From Nemophila menziesii (lineage: Eukaryota; Streptophyta; Magnoliopsida; Boraginales; Hydrophyllaceae): a stretch of DNA of 64,000 nt. Both the position numbers and the translations under genes were made by a program. Position 1 is the stretch's first letter; each line of letters opens with the position of its first letter. Below, one piece after another: positions 8,963 through 20,156 of the stretch. The stretch lies in the NCBI GenBank assembly GCA_029959085.1, contig JARWIR010000001.1, forward strand, positions 17,971,730-18,035,729, read 5' to 3'. The notes below the pieces were generated by a model. It saw nothing but the letters and a program-made list of their open reading frames with translations, had not been told where the DNA came from and did not search any database.

Positions 8963-10329
8963 TGAAAGTTCTAGAGGGGGGGGGGGTGAATAAGATTACT
9001 AATAAGATTAATGCCTAATTAAAAAATCTTTTGGATAAATATAAGTTTATGAAAGAAACTTCTAAGACAACTAATATATCAAACACTTATGGGATCATGC
9101 ATAGGATAAGCTAGAGGTTCGATATATAAGTTTAACATGTAAAACGAGTTTCTATTTTCTTACTACTCTAGATGACAATAGGTTGATTAACTAGATAAAC
9201 ATTATTACGATATTTATACTAGCAGGTAATCAAACAAATAAAGTGCGGAAAGTAAATAGAGTAGGGATAGAAAGATACACGAGATTTATAGTGGTTCGGT
9301 TTCCCTACATCCACTACCTAAGGAAGCCTCCTTAGGATTTCAAGATTTTCACTAAGCTTCCGTGTCTCTCTTAACCGGGTCGAGAACACAATAACCCTTA
9401 CAACCTCTTCGATAACACGAAGGACAAACACTTGTGCTATCGCAACACAAGGACAACCTCTTCGAAACCACGAAGGACAAACACTTGTGTAATCACAACA
9501 CAAGGATACCAAGTATACTCCCTATACTTGAATTCTCTCTTAATCTATCTATTACAAGACCTAGACTTAAGAGGATAGATACAAAGTGTTTAAAGGGGTG
9601 CAAACAACTTTGCTAGATAATCTCCTAAAGAGTAGATATGACTATAAGCATGTAAACTCCTCTTGAGTAGATAATAACTTTGAAGCTTATTGGTTTAAGC
9701 TCTTGATCAAGCTTGGATAATTAAATTTGATAGCTTGAGACCTCTAACTTTGTATGATAATGATATGTATAATAGTTGAAGTGTTAGAGGTGAGTTTCTC
9801 CTTCAAAGAGGTCATATTTATAGCACAAGAAAGTCCCCAACGGATATAAAGTTGGTGGTAGACTTTGTTCCAAACCGGGTTCCCGGTTTCCCAAATGCGG
9901 GTACCCGGTTTCAATTGCAACGGCTATAAAACGGCTATAAAGAGTTGATGTTGACTTGAGCTTCACCAAACCGGGTTCCCGGTTTTCCCAAATGCGGGTA
10001 CCCGGTTCTTACTGACTTGGAGATTTATGATATTTTGATTCGTTGCTCGGATGGAAAAGTTTTCTTCACGAGAGTTGTTGTAAACATCATTTTAAGAAAC
10101 TTTGTTGTTGATCATGAAAGCTAATTCTCAATGTACACATAAGATAAGGTTAAAAGTAATGGTAAGAGAATTAGCTACTAAGGATAAGATAATTAAGCTA
10201 TGATCAAAATGATGTCAATTGTGCTTTTTGATGATTTAGAGTGCAAGATAATAAAGTGAAATTAGCACACTAAACAATAGATGATTTGTCACATTAAAAC
10301 ACCTAATCGATGGGGGCAATAAGCCAACA
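8963..10329 (-). repeat. 5' LTR of the Copia element
   Basis: 1367 bp, near-identical to 4181-5552. It should drive transcription of gag and the internal gene to the left. Confidence 0.95.
9815..9822 (-). promoter_or_regulatory. TATA box of the Copia 5' LTR
   Basis: The minus strand reads CTATAAATATG here, with the same motif at 5035-5042 in the other LTR. It lies about 850 bp upstream of the primer site, so the R-U5 part would be unusually long. Position is inferred from motif only. Confidence 0.5.
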
Positions 10330-10397
10330 AAGGTTAAGGTTAAGTTTAAGTTTAAGGTTAAGGTTAAGGGTAAAGTTAAGGTTAAGGTTAAGGTTGA
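10330..10397. repeat. (GGTTAA)n array, continuation after the Copia element
   Basis: The array interrupted at 4180 resumes here after the duplicated AAGGT and ends at the GGGTCTAAGGTTATGGA landmark. Confidence 0.95.
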
Positions 10398-11159
10398 TAG
10401 TTAAGGGTCTAAGGTTATGGATATGAGAGAAATTAGATATTTTTGAGTAGTAATATGAGAAGTTAGGTACATTCTGATTTATTATATAAATATTATAAAT
10501 TTATACTAAATGTAAAGAGTAGTCTAAGATTTTTTTTTATTAAGTAAAGAAGAATTAATTAATGGTATTATAAAGGTCCAAATCGGATTTGCCCAATTGT
10601 TCTTAAGTGTTTCAAGATATTATTATCATTATTGTTATTTTTAACTCCACCATATATTTCAATATTATTTTCCTTCGTTGGCTTTTCGAAAAATCGTGTA
10701 GGTTAATACATTGCTCTCATATTTCTAATTTGAAATTTTTTATTTTAAAAGATCAATGTGGTTTTTATATAGATATAATAATTGAGAAAATAAAAACTAA
10801 AATTTTTTAAGATTTTATGAGAAGAATAAAAAAACTATGAGAGAAAATAGAGATTTTTGAGTAGTAATATGAGAAGTTAGGTACATTCTACTTTATTATA
10901 TAAATATTATAAATTAAATGTAAAAAGTGATTTAAGGCTTTTTGTTTTATGTTTTTTTATTAAGTAATTAAGAATTAATAAATGGTATTAATGATAGGTG
11001 GGGCCGGAAACGATCTTGGCCACCACTTATGTTTGACCAGAATCAATCATGGCCAACACTTAACAAAAAACCTTGTAATATAATATAGACTAGGTAAAAC
11101 CCGTGTCTGAAGACACTGAAGTAAAAAATTTAATGCGTTAACGGAAATCAAATACGGGT
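10398..11159. repeat. AT-rich spacer of the second macrosatellite unit
   Basis: Closely matches 12322-13084. It contains an internally repeated 'gatatttttgagtagtaatatgagaagttaggtac'-type block at about 10430 and 10850. No gene. Confidence 0.8.
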
Positions 11160-12321
11160 TTTAAGGGTGAAGGTCAAGGTTAAAGTTAGGGTTAAGGTTG
11201 TTCTTTCTTTGCTCATCAAGAAGAAGGCTAAGTTATAGTTAAGGTTAATGTTAAGGTTAAGGTTTAGGTCAACGTTAAGGATATGGTTAATTTTAAGGTT
11301 AAAGTTAAGGGTTAAGGTTAAAGTTTAAGTCGAGGTCAAGGTTAAATTTAATTTTAAGATTAATATTAAGTTAGAGTTAAGGTTTAAGATTAAACATTTA
11401 AGGTTTAACAAAATTCCAGGGTTAAGGTCAAATATTAGCGCGATGATTCTTCATATGTTTAAGGTTAAGGTTACAGTTAAGATGAAAGTTAAGGTTAAGG
11501 TTTAAAGTTAAAGGTTTAAAGGTTAAGGTAAATTTAAAGGATAAATGTTAAGGTTAGAGTTAGAATTAAAGTTAATGTTAAGGTTAAGATTAAGGTTAAG
11601 GTATAAAGTTTAAGGTTCAAAGTTCAAGGTTTAAGGTTCAAGGTTAAGGTTAAGTTTTAACTTCAAGGTTAAGATTATGGTTAAGGTTTAGATTAAAGTT
11701 AATATGAAGGTGAAGGTAAAGGTTAAGGCTTGATATTTAAGGGTTAAGGTTAAGGGTTTAAGGGTTAAGAGTTACGGTTAAAGTTAAGGTTAAGTGAAGA
11801 TGATGATAAGGCTTTAAGGTTTAAGGTTCAAGGTCAAGGTTTAAGGTTAATGTTAATGTTAAGGTTAAGGTAATGTAAGGTTAAGGGTAAGGTTAAGGTT
11901 AAGGTTAAGGTTAAGGTTAAGGTTAAGGTTAAGGTTAAGGTTAAGGTTAAGGATAAGGTTAAGGTTAAGGTTAAGGTTAAGGTTAAGGTTAAGGTTAAGG
12001 TTAAGGTTAAGGTTTAGGTTAAGGTTAAGGTTAAGGTTAAGGTTAAGGTTAAGGTTAAGGTTAAGGTTAAGGTTAAGGTTAAGGTTAAGGTTAAGGTTAA
12101 GGTTAAGGTTAAGGTTAAGGTTAAGGTTAAGGTTGAGGTTGAGGTTAAGGTTAAGGTTAAGGTTTTGGTTTGGTTTTGGGATGGGTTAAGGCTAAGGTTA
12201 AGGTTAAGGTTAAGCTTAAGGTTAAGGTTAAGGTTAATGTTAAGGTTAAGGTTAAGGTTAAGGTTAAGGTTAAGGTTAAGGTTAAGGGTAAAGTTAAGGT
12301 TAAGGTTAAGGTTGATAGTTA
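11160..12321. repeat. Degenerate then near-perfect (GGTTAA)n array, second unit
   Basis: It repeats the organisation of 3041-4180, including the ATTAGCGCGATGATTCTTCA landmark near 11432 and a near-pure GGTTAA block from about 11880 to 12170. Confidence 0.95.
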
Positions 12322-13086
12322 AGGGTCTAAGGTTATGGATATGAGAGAAATTAGAGATTTTTGAGTAGTAATATGAGAAGTTAGGTACATTCTGATTTAT
12401 TATACAAATATTATAAATTTATATTAAATGTAAAGAGTGATCTAAGGTTTTTTTTTTGTTTTTTTATTAAGTAAATAAGAATTAATTAATGGTATTATAA
12501 AGGTCCAAATCGGATTTGCCCAATTGTTCTTAAGTGTTTCAAGATATTATTATTATCATTATTGTTATTTTTAACTCCACCATATATTTCAATATTATTT
12601 TCCTTTATTGGCTTTTCGAAAATCGTGTAGGTTAATACATTGCTCTCATATTCTAATTTGAAATTTTTTCTTTTAAAAGATCAGTGTGGTTTTTATATAG
12701 ATGTAATAATTGAGAAAATAAAAAATAAATTTTTTAAGATATTTATGAGAAGAATAAAAGAATTATGAGAGAAATTAGAGATTTTTGAGTAGCAATATGA
12801 GAAGTTAGGTACGTTCTGCTTTATTATATAAATATTATAAATTAAATGTAAAGAGTGATTTAAGATTTTTTGTTATATGTTTTTTATTAAGTAATTAAGA
12901 ATTAATTAATGGTATTAATGATATGTGGGGCCAGAAACGATCTTGGCCACCATTTATGTTTGGCCAGAATCAATCCTGACCACCACTTATCAAAAAACCT
13001 TGTAATATAATATATACTAGGTAAAACCCGTGTTTGAAGACACTGAAGAAAAAAATTTGTTTTTGTTAATGGAAATCGAACACAGG
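12322..13086. repeat. AT-rich spacer of the third macrosatellite unit
   Basis: Same order of modules as 10398-11159 with scattered substitutions. No gene. Confidence 0.8.
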
Positions 13087-13465
13087 TTCCAAGGGTGAAG
13101 GTCAAGGTTAAAGTTAGGGTTAAGGTTTTTCTTTTGTTGCTCATCAAGAAGAAGGTTAAGTTAAGGTTAAGGTTGAGTTTGATTTTAAGGTTAGGGTTAA
13201 GGTTAGGGTTAAGGCTTAGGTCAAGTTTAAGGATAAGGTTAATTTTAAGGTTAAAGTTAAGGGTTAAGGGTTAAGGTTAAATTTTAAGTTAAGGTTAAGG
13301 TTAAATTTAATTTTAAGATTAAGGTTAAGTTAGATAAAAGGTTTAAGGTTAAACGTGTAAGGTTTAACAATATTCCAAGTTTAAGGTCGAATAATAGCGC
13401 GATGATTCTTCATCTGTATAAGGTTAAGGTTAAGGTTACAGTTAAGATGAAAGTTAAGGTTAAGA
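13087..13465. repeat. Degenerate GGTTAA block, third unit, truncated
   Basis: It starts with the conserved 'aagggtgaaggtcaaggtta' junction and includes the ATTAGCGCGATGATTCTTCA landmark (about 13395), then stops abruptly. The clean array present in the other units is missing. Confidence 0.85.
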
Positions 13466-14097
13466 GATTATTATATCTAGAAGAATTTCTCTTTACAAAT
13501 TAGCTTTTTTTATATATAAAACCGACTACCAATTTGTTTTAAATGGGTACTCTTATAAAAATATATTGGCTCACTTTTTTCAAATATAATTTTTTTATTA
13601 AGTAAATAAAGATTAATTAATGGTATTAATGATAAGTGGGGTCAGAAACGATCTTGGCCACCACTTATGTTGTGGCTAAAATCAATCATGGCCACCACAT
13701 ATGTGAAAAATATATGGGCTCACTTTTTTCAAATCATTAAATAAAGATTTTCGACAAAAATGTTTTATAAATTAAATGTATCAACAATAACAAAGACAAA
13801 AAGAAAAGTAAAGAGATAAATTTGATAATAAATACAAAAATGATAGAAATTAAAAAATTATGAGACAAATTGAAGAATTATGAGAAAAATAAATGATTTT
13901 TAAATATTAATAGAAAAAATTAAATGCATGATACTCTTATAATATTTATAATTAATAATGTAACTTTTATCGATATATTACAATAAAATATACTTCATTC
14001 CGCTATTAAAGTATTATTAAACAATATATCCATATGTTGTAATTTGGTTGTAAAGGTTCAAATCGGATTTTCCCAATTGTTCTTAAGTATTTCAAGA

Positions 14098-14131
<34 letters not shown>

Positions 14132-14460
14132 TTTAACTCCACTATATATTCAATATTATTTTCTTTCATGGCTTTTTGAAAAATCGTGTAGGATAATACA
14201 CTGCTCCCATATTTCCAATTAAAAAAAATATTTTTTAAAAGATGAATGTGGTATTTATATAGATATAAGAAATGAGAAAATAAAAAAAGGAATTTTTTAG
14301 AGTTTATGAGAAGAATAAAAGAGTAATAAGAGAAATAAGGGAGTTACTTAACGTTTTTTGTTTTAAAATATAATTTTTTATTAAGTAAAAAGGGGTAATT
14401 AGAGATAAATGCCTCCTTAATGATGCCTATAATTTTTTTAAGCCTCTAATTTTCTTATTT
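13466..14460. repeat. Rearranged spacer copies at the end of the macrosatellite
   Basis: Pieces of the spacer recur out of order: 'gatcttggccaccacttatg' near 13650, 'aaatcggattttcccaattg' near 14060 and 'aaaaatcgtgtagg' near 14187. A (TTA)n microsatellite sits at 14098-14133. The 15-bp repeat TAGAGATAAATGCCT occurs at about 14400 and 14459. No gene. Confidence 0.6.
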
Positions 14461-14605
14461 AGAGATAAATGCCTAATAGAACAATTATTTATAGAAAACA
14501 TCCTCTTTATATTTTTTATACCGATACTATCCTTATTATTAAATATATTATTTTATTTTTAATACAATATTTATTTTTAAATCTTAAACAAATAATAGGG
14601 TATTT

Positions 14606-14764
14606 CCACCACCACCTACACCACCACCGCCACCACCACCACCACCATCACAACCACCACCACCACCACCATCACAACCACCACCACCACCACTACATCC
14701 ACCACAACCATCACCACCTCCACCACCACAACCACCACAACCACCACCACCACCACCACCTACT
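14606..14764. repeat. (CCA)n-rich simple repeat
   Basis: CCA/CAC triplets with ATCA and ACAA interruptions. The His-rich and Gly-rich open frames across it are translations of the simple repeat. Confidence 0.9.
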
Positions 14765-14775
14765 ACTAATTTCAT

Positions 14776-15221
14776 CACACGCGTGCGTCCGTGAATTTTT
14801 TTTAAATCGCCATAACTAATTCAAAAAAAATCAGAAAAATCGAAAAAATCATATTTGGATAAATCAAATTAATATTTACGTCTATGATTTTTTTCGGAAT
14901 TTTCTGAATTTTTTGGTTTTTTTGATTTTTTTTTTTTTTTAATTCGCAGACATGTTTTAAACATGGAATTCCATGTTTTAAACAGTGAATTTCGTGTTTG
15001 CGGAAAATAAATTTTTTATATCAAAACATGGAATTCCATGTTCTGCGAATTAAAAAATTCAAAAAAATTCAAAATAATCAAAAAACTCAAAAAATTCTGA
15101 AAAAAATCATAGACGTAAATATTAATTTGTTTTATCCAAATATATAAATTTTTTATTTTTATTTATTTTTTTAGAATTAGTTATGACGATTTTAAAAAAA
15201 ATTCACGGACGCGCGCGTGTG
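14776..15221. repeat. 446-bp imperfect palindrome (MITE-like foldback)
   Basis: The left end CACACGCGTGCGTCCGTGAA is mirrored at the right end; arms of about 200 bp are complementary with mismatches. Pairing extends outward to ACTAAT (14765-14770) and ATTAGT (15225-15230). The centre contains two copies of the perfect palindrome ACATGGAATTCCATGT (near 14963 and 15036). No coding capacity and no clear target duplication. Confidence 0.8.
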
Positions 15222-15230
15222 TTTATTAGT

Positions 15231-15627
15231 TTTTGTTTTGTTTTTTTCTAATTTCTTTTTTTTTAATCGTTAATTATAAGGGTAATTTGGGATGGGGTTG
15301 TTTTCTATATATATACATTTAAATTGTAAATAACTAATTACAAAAAAACATTTTATATAATTTAATCTGTATGCTTTAAGTTCAAGAATTTCTAAACGAA
15401 CGATTTTTTAAAATATATCAATTAATATTTCGTGTAAAAATATTTTGCATATTATGATCTTTTCTATGGTGGTTTATTTTTTAAAATTTAATCTATTTCT
15501 ATCCTTTATTATAATATTTTTTAAATATAAATGAAAATCAAGAATGTCTTAATAAAGGATAGATGAGAGATCATTGAACTCAAAAAAAAAAAATTAGGAA
15601 TATAAATTAGTTTTTGTATATTCTCGG
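15231..15627. other. AT-rich intergenic DNA, nothing recognised
   Basis: AT-rich stretch with homopolymer runs. I see no gene, repeat family or signal here. Confidence 0.6.
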
Positions 15628-15800
15628 TTCGGTTTTTCCGGTTCGGTTTACCATAGCAAAACCGAACCGAACCGAACTTTTTCGGATTTTTAGAAAGCTA
15701 ACACCGAACTGAAAGGTTTTTCGGTTTACGGTTTTTTTTCAGTTCAGTTTTCGGTATTTCGGGTCGGTTCGATTTTTGGTTTTGTTTTGCTCACCCCTAT
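15628..15800. repeat. CGGTTCGGTTT-rich repeat
   Basis: Repeated CGGTTCGGTTT and its complement AAACCGAACCG form internal foldbacks. Motifs of this type are common in dispersed plant intergenic repeats, often at the ends of small DNA elements. The exact element and its ends are not determined. Confidence 0.6.
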
Positions 15801-16140
15801 TATCTAGTGGGCGGTCTATTGGGAAAAAAATACATGTCCAATTGCCTTGGCAAGCAACAAGCGGAATCAATTGATTAAAACCTTCATATTAATTTTATAA
15901 CACATATTAATGAGACTTATCCGGCAAAATTGTGTAACAAACCTTTATCTTGGGTACCCTTTTCCTCCAGTCTTATTGCTTTGATAATTTAGTAACAAAT
16001 AAGAGAGAAACCAGCAAAATTGTAAAAGAATGAAGCTGCACTACTTATAGAACAAGCGAAACTAAATTTAAAATTTATATCTAGGCAAATTCAAAAGAGA
16101 GATAATAAGTTATAGGAGCAACAAAAGGGTAATTGGTTCC
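15801..16140. other. Region downstream of the FUS3-like gene, nothing recognised
   Basis: Non-coding AT-rich DNA between the CGGTTCGG repeat and the likely polyadenylation site of the gene. Confidence 0.6.
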
Positions 16141-16144
16141 AGAC

Positions 16145-16150
16145 TTTATT
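16145..16150 (-). terminator. Candidate poly(A) signal of the FUS3-like gene
   Basis: AATAAA on the minus strand, 107 bases past the stop codon, a plausible distance for a plant 3' UTR. Motif only. Confidence 0.5.
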
Positions 16151-16256
16151 ACAACATTACACAACAAATATACATGCCCGCTACAAATAAAGATAATGTC
16201 TTCTGGGTTCCCAGAACAAGAGTAGAATATTCACCCCTTCCCTTTCAAAAAACAAG

Positions 16257-18243
16257 CTATTTGTACTGAGTATGTGAATGAGATTGAGATTGAGAGTGAG
16301 ATTTTGAAGTTTCTTCTCTTTCTCCATCTCCATCCCCATTGTCAAGCAAAAAGTCATCAATATGGCCATCTCCATTGTCTAATAAGAACTCGTCAACCGG
16401 GTCAATGGCTCCAAAGTTGACTTGTTGATTGGGTTCAGGGTAATGTCCCATTGATCCACTCAAGAGATCGGAAGTGAGATTGTTTAATATAGTGGATTCA
16501 TACACATATGACAACCCCATATCATATTGATCAGTTGGGGTAATCTCAGTAGCAGGTGGGAAGTAGTAGCTACTCATGTTGTTTGAGATTGAGTTGTCAT
16601 TATTATAAGTAGGAACAATCACTTCATTAACAACACTAACACTTGAGTTAGTGTTGTTGTTGTAATAAGTAGGAAACATCCCTTCATTCACAACACTGCT
16701 TGCATTATCACTGAAGCTATCTTGAGTTTCATCATAATATCTATATTCAGCTACTACGTCTTTAACAGTTTTCCTAGCTTCAATCACCTATTAATAAAAA
16801 AAAGAAATATATGAATAATAAGCACACAGTCATCATAAAAAGGAAAAAAAGAAAGAAATATTGTTTCATACATATCTCTGGGTATGATTATCTTGATAGA
16901 ACGCAACAAAGTCTCCTTGTTCCAAACCATGTGCATTAGTAAATTCCCCGGTGTTCTCAAGCACATACATTCTACTCGTATTATTTGGCCAGTATCTGGT
17001 GTTAAAAGAGGACGGGTAGTCCAGATCACAATATTTAATAAGACTAAATTACCAAATAACCCCTATGCTCTTACAAAGGGCCAAAAACCCATTTAGAACG
17101 GGACAAATACCACCTATAGATTTACAAAGGGTCAAGAAAAGGACAAATACCACCTCTATGGTTTCATAACTAGTGACAACTCGCCACTATTTGTGATAAC
17201 TCGGTACAACTCGGTGTAACTCGTGACACCTCATGAACTTAATAGTGATGTATGAAATAGAAGGTGTATTTTGTCACTTAGTTCAAATTCATGCCATGAG
17301 GTGTCATGAGTTGCACCGAGTTATTACAAATATTGGTGAGTTGTCACGAGTTGGAAAATCATATGAGCTATTTGGTATTTTATCTCAATAAGAATAAAAA
17401 ATTGATAATGGTAAAAAAATAAAGGCGTACCTGAATTTGAACCTCCATGTGTGTTGACCATCCATATCATCCATGAAGATGAAGAAGCCTTCTTTAGCAT
17501 CCAAAGCTGGAAGATATTCCTCTGCTGATCTCTGGAAAATTAAACAAGACCAGTAGTTAAACTTGAATATCTACTATACACACATACACATACACACACA
17601 CACACATACCTTTGGGAGTATCATTCTCCTGAGTGGGCTCACATCACTTTTCTGCAATTCCTTGTCAAAAAGAAACCTTACACTTCCGGGATCAACGACC
17701 TGTGAATACCGAATCGTTCATAAACAACTTAAATAATTAATAAAAAATTGTAAGAAGATCATGATAAATAATTCTATAATTTATTATGAAGCAAAAATTA
17801 AGAATTGAAAGAATATATATGTATTTATTAAAAATTAAAGCACAAGGTACAGTTGGTCAGTAAAGTCAATAGTAGATTAGAAAATCATGGGACCATCCAT
17901 GACTATGACTGAGTCACAACAAACCTATATATCTTAATTAATTAACGAGGAATAAAGAAACAACAAAATGTCTGGTTTTGAGAAACATATGTAGTACTAG
18001 GTAGTGAAGTGAGTGAGTAAAAAGAAACAAGGAAGGAGCGTCGCTTACACGTGGAGGTAGACGGTGGTGGTGGTGGTGGTGGAGTGAAGAGAAAGATGGG
18101 AAGTTTCTGAACGACGAACGTGGCCGCCGGAGCGCAGACATTCTTCGCTTTTTAGGCAGCGTATTAAAACTAGTCGCTGCGACTAGGTCTGGAGTTGTTC
18201 TTGGGGAATCGCTGCTCTCACTCTCACTCTTAAGTCTGTCCAT
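16257..18243 (-). CDS. FUS3: FUSCA3-like B3-domain transcription factor, five exons
   Basis: Exons (minus strand): 18243-18049, 17699-17610, 17531-17431, 16995-16872 and 16787-16257. All introns are GT...AG and the frame is kept, giving 346 residues (Arabidopsis FUS3 is about 313). The ATG at 18243 has context AAATGG. Residues 1-65 are Ser/Arg-rich with a K-K-R-R patch and six His. The B3 DNA-binding domain spans about 74-176: F-L-F-x-K-E-L, L-R-R-M-I-L-P-K, Y-W-P-N-N-x-S-R-M-Y-V-L-E-N-T-G and, at its end, Y-V-I-E-A-R-K. The last motif and the H-G-L segment fit FUS3 better than LEC2 or ABI3. The C-terminus is Asn/Ser-rich and acidic, with a duplicated D-x-F-L-L-D-N-G-D-G. FUS3 proteins act in the nucleus on RY (CATGCA) elements to control seed maturation. 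Exon joins are by eye. Confidence 0.92.
17051..17381. repeat. Inverted-repeat (MITE-like) insertion in intron 3 of the FUS3-like gene
   Basis: Arms at about 17172-17235 and 17295-17356 are complementary over ~60 bases (GTGACAACTCGCCA... ending ...GACACCTCATG), separated by ~60 bases. Outer ACCAAATA (17051) and TATTTGGT (about 17369) also pair. The structure lies wholly inside the 435-bp intron, so the exons are unaffected. Confidence 0.65.
17577..17606. repeat. (CA)n microsatellite in intron 2
   Basis: Alternating ACACAC with TACACA interruptions, directly next to the 5' splice site of intron 2 (minus-strand donor at 17609-17608). Confidence 0.85.
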
Positions 18244-18350
18244 TTGATCTTTAAATAGATAGCACTAGTAAAGATGGTGGCTTTGCTTTTTTTTTTTGTT
18301 CTGTGTGTTTATGTGAGTGAGAGTGAGTAATGAAAATGGGGGTTTATGGG

Positions 18351-18370
18351 TATATGTATATATAAATAAA
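18351..18370 (-). promoter_or_regulatory. Candidate TATA box of the FUS3-like gene
   Basis: A TTTATATATACATATA stretch on the minus strand about 110-125 bases upstream of the start codon. The region is AT-rich, so this is a weak, position-based guess. A GA-rich tract on the minus strand (18718-18740) and a long open but unrecognised frame lie further upstream. Confidence 0.35.
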
Positions 18371-18759
18371 TAATGATAATGAATTAAATGGTGGTATTTG
18401 TTGTTAGTGGGGTGAGTGAGATGAATGTGAGGTTGTGTGACAGTTGTAAAACGGTGATTACTGGTGTTTAAAAGTAATGATTTTTGGTTTTTTGTTACTC
18501 TTTTTCTTCGGGGATGTTCTTGTGAATTGTGATGACGAGTATTGAAGTGAATGTAGACAAGTGAAACACGGTGATGATGATGATGAATACAATGTGGTTT
18601 GAGATTTGAGATTAAGTGGAGTTGATAATGGTGGGTAGATACGACCAATCCGGTTACATTCTGGGTTGAGGTGGTAACACAACACAACCTCAACGTGTTC
18701 ATATTACTCTGTTTCAACTTTCTCTCTCTCCTTTCTTCAATGGCCTCTCTTCTTTTTGG

Positions 18760-20156
18760 CTGCGTTCAACTCTTTACGTTTCTACTCTCTACTTTATCAT
18801 TCTCTCTCCTCCGTCAATGACTGGTTTTTCTTTTGGCTCTTATGGTTTATACATTATCCTATTTATGTCACCACTTCCAACCTAACTTACTCCCCCCAAC
18901 AATTTATGCCTCTTTTGCATTTTAAACCTTCTAAAATTCCGACTTCACCCTTCATTCTTTCATATTCTAATCAAATAACGTTGAACAAACAAGGCGTGGT
19001 TTGTTTTTTTATGGGATAAGTATGGAATGCAAATAAAGTGTTGAATAGAATTTATATGTCTTGATACATCCGACTTAAAAGAATATTTGTTTGGACTTAA
19101 TAAGATCTTAATTAAATTTATTTAAAAAATTTGTTTTTTCTAATTAATTCAAATTTGAATAGATCTTAAGTAATTTATTTCATTGAAATTTCAAGTTAAA
19201 TCTTATTCATTCAGACATTGTCTTTTATCAGAATAACTTTTATTCATCTGTTAATTCAATCACCTATTTTGAAAGTTTAATGAAACATACCTGCTAAGAG
19301 TCATTTAGATTTGAATTGGTCAGAAAAAATAACTTGTCTTATGTTCCAGTGTCTTTATGAATCAGATTAAAATCTAATAAAGTGCAAACAAACATTCCTT
19401 AGTCTGGTTTAGTTGGGAGGGTTATCATAACCGAATTATTTTTTTCTCATTTTCCTTAAATTAGAACTAACTAAATTACCTAGACTTTGCTCATCTTTAA
19501 TGAAATAGTCCACCTCCAATTCTAGTTGCAACTGGATATGAACGTTAACAGACAAGTAGACTCCCACTTTTTGTTTTTGCAAGGGGTTTACCATCCTTAA
19601 TATATGGGCTTACTCCATAAATAGGGTTATATTTAGTTTGGGCAACCATCCATATTACATATTGGAACCAAGTCATGGATTGGCACATTGATCTATCATG
19701 ATTGATAATGACATGCAAAGACTAAACTTACTATGAATAATTTATATATAGATGAAACTTTTTCTCAATGCCCTAAGGTCATCAACTTGAGGGTTAGCCA
19801 AAGGATTACGAATGTAATATAATCAACAAATGAAAACTTTTCTTGGAGCCCTAAGATAATTGACTAGGGGTCAACCAAAGGATTTCCCCATCTAAAAAAT
19901 ATCGATTAATTATAAAATATGTAAAGACCAATTTGCATTTGCAAATTAAGACCTATTTATCATATCCCTATCTTGCTAAAGAATATCTAAACAGGTTTGT
20001 GCTTAATTGAATTCTACTAATCTCCTATCTAACATGCCAAAACTAGATGATGGATCTTCTCAAAGCTGATGTCATCACCAGTTTGTTACCCATTGGTCTA
20101 GCAAGTAGTAAAAATTAGGACACGTGTTTAGATTTAGAGGTATCTGAAGGTAGCGT
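18760..20156. other. Intergenic DNA upstream of the FUS3-like gene, nothing recognised
   Basis: AT-rich, with many short direct repeats but no credible gene or transposon ends. A single CATGCA motif occurs near 19714. Confidence 0.6.

Larger units (their letters stand above)
4181..10329 (-). mobile_element. Complete non-autonomous Ty1/Copia LTR retrotransposon
   Basis: Two LTRs (4181-5552 and 8963-10329) begin TGAAAG and end CCAACA on the plus strand, with the 5-bp target duplication AAGGT on both sides (4176-4180, 10330-10334). Because the target is a GGTTAA array, that match is weaker evidence than usual. On the minus strand the order is LTR, initiator-Met primer site, short gag, a 435-codon gene, polypurine tract, LTR. 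Protease, integrase, reverse transcriptase and RNase H are all absent, so it would have needed a helper element. The two LTRs look nearly identical, which suggests a recent insertion. Confidence 0.93.
375..14400. repeat. Macrosatellite: about 1.93-kb units with embedded GGTTAA arrays
   Basis: The same ordered modules recur: GGGTCTAAGGTTATGGA; an AT-rich spacer with 'aaatcggatttgcccaattg' (near 755, 10580, 12510, 14060) and 'gaaaaatcgtgtagg' (401, 2504, 10687, 12618, 14187); 'acccgtgt' followed by AAGACACT; a degenerate GGTTAA block; then a cleaner array. Units start near 375, 10398 and 12322. Units two and three are 1924 bp apart. The first shrinks to about 2.2 kb once the Copia and MULE insertions are removed. 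The last unit loses its final array. Boundaries are approximate. Confidence 0.8.

Noticed and set aside
14469..14819. His-rich protein and its Gly-rich antisense
   Set aside because: Translation of a CCA simple repeat.
16784..17029. Independent small gene beside FUS3
   Set aside because: This frame is an out-of-phase reading of exon 4 and its introns.
18265..18717. 150-codon gene upstream of the FUS3-like gene
   Set aside because: Low-complexity His/Thr/Asn composition, no family. It lies in the promoter and 5' UTR zone of a confident gene.
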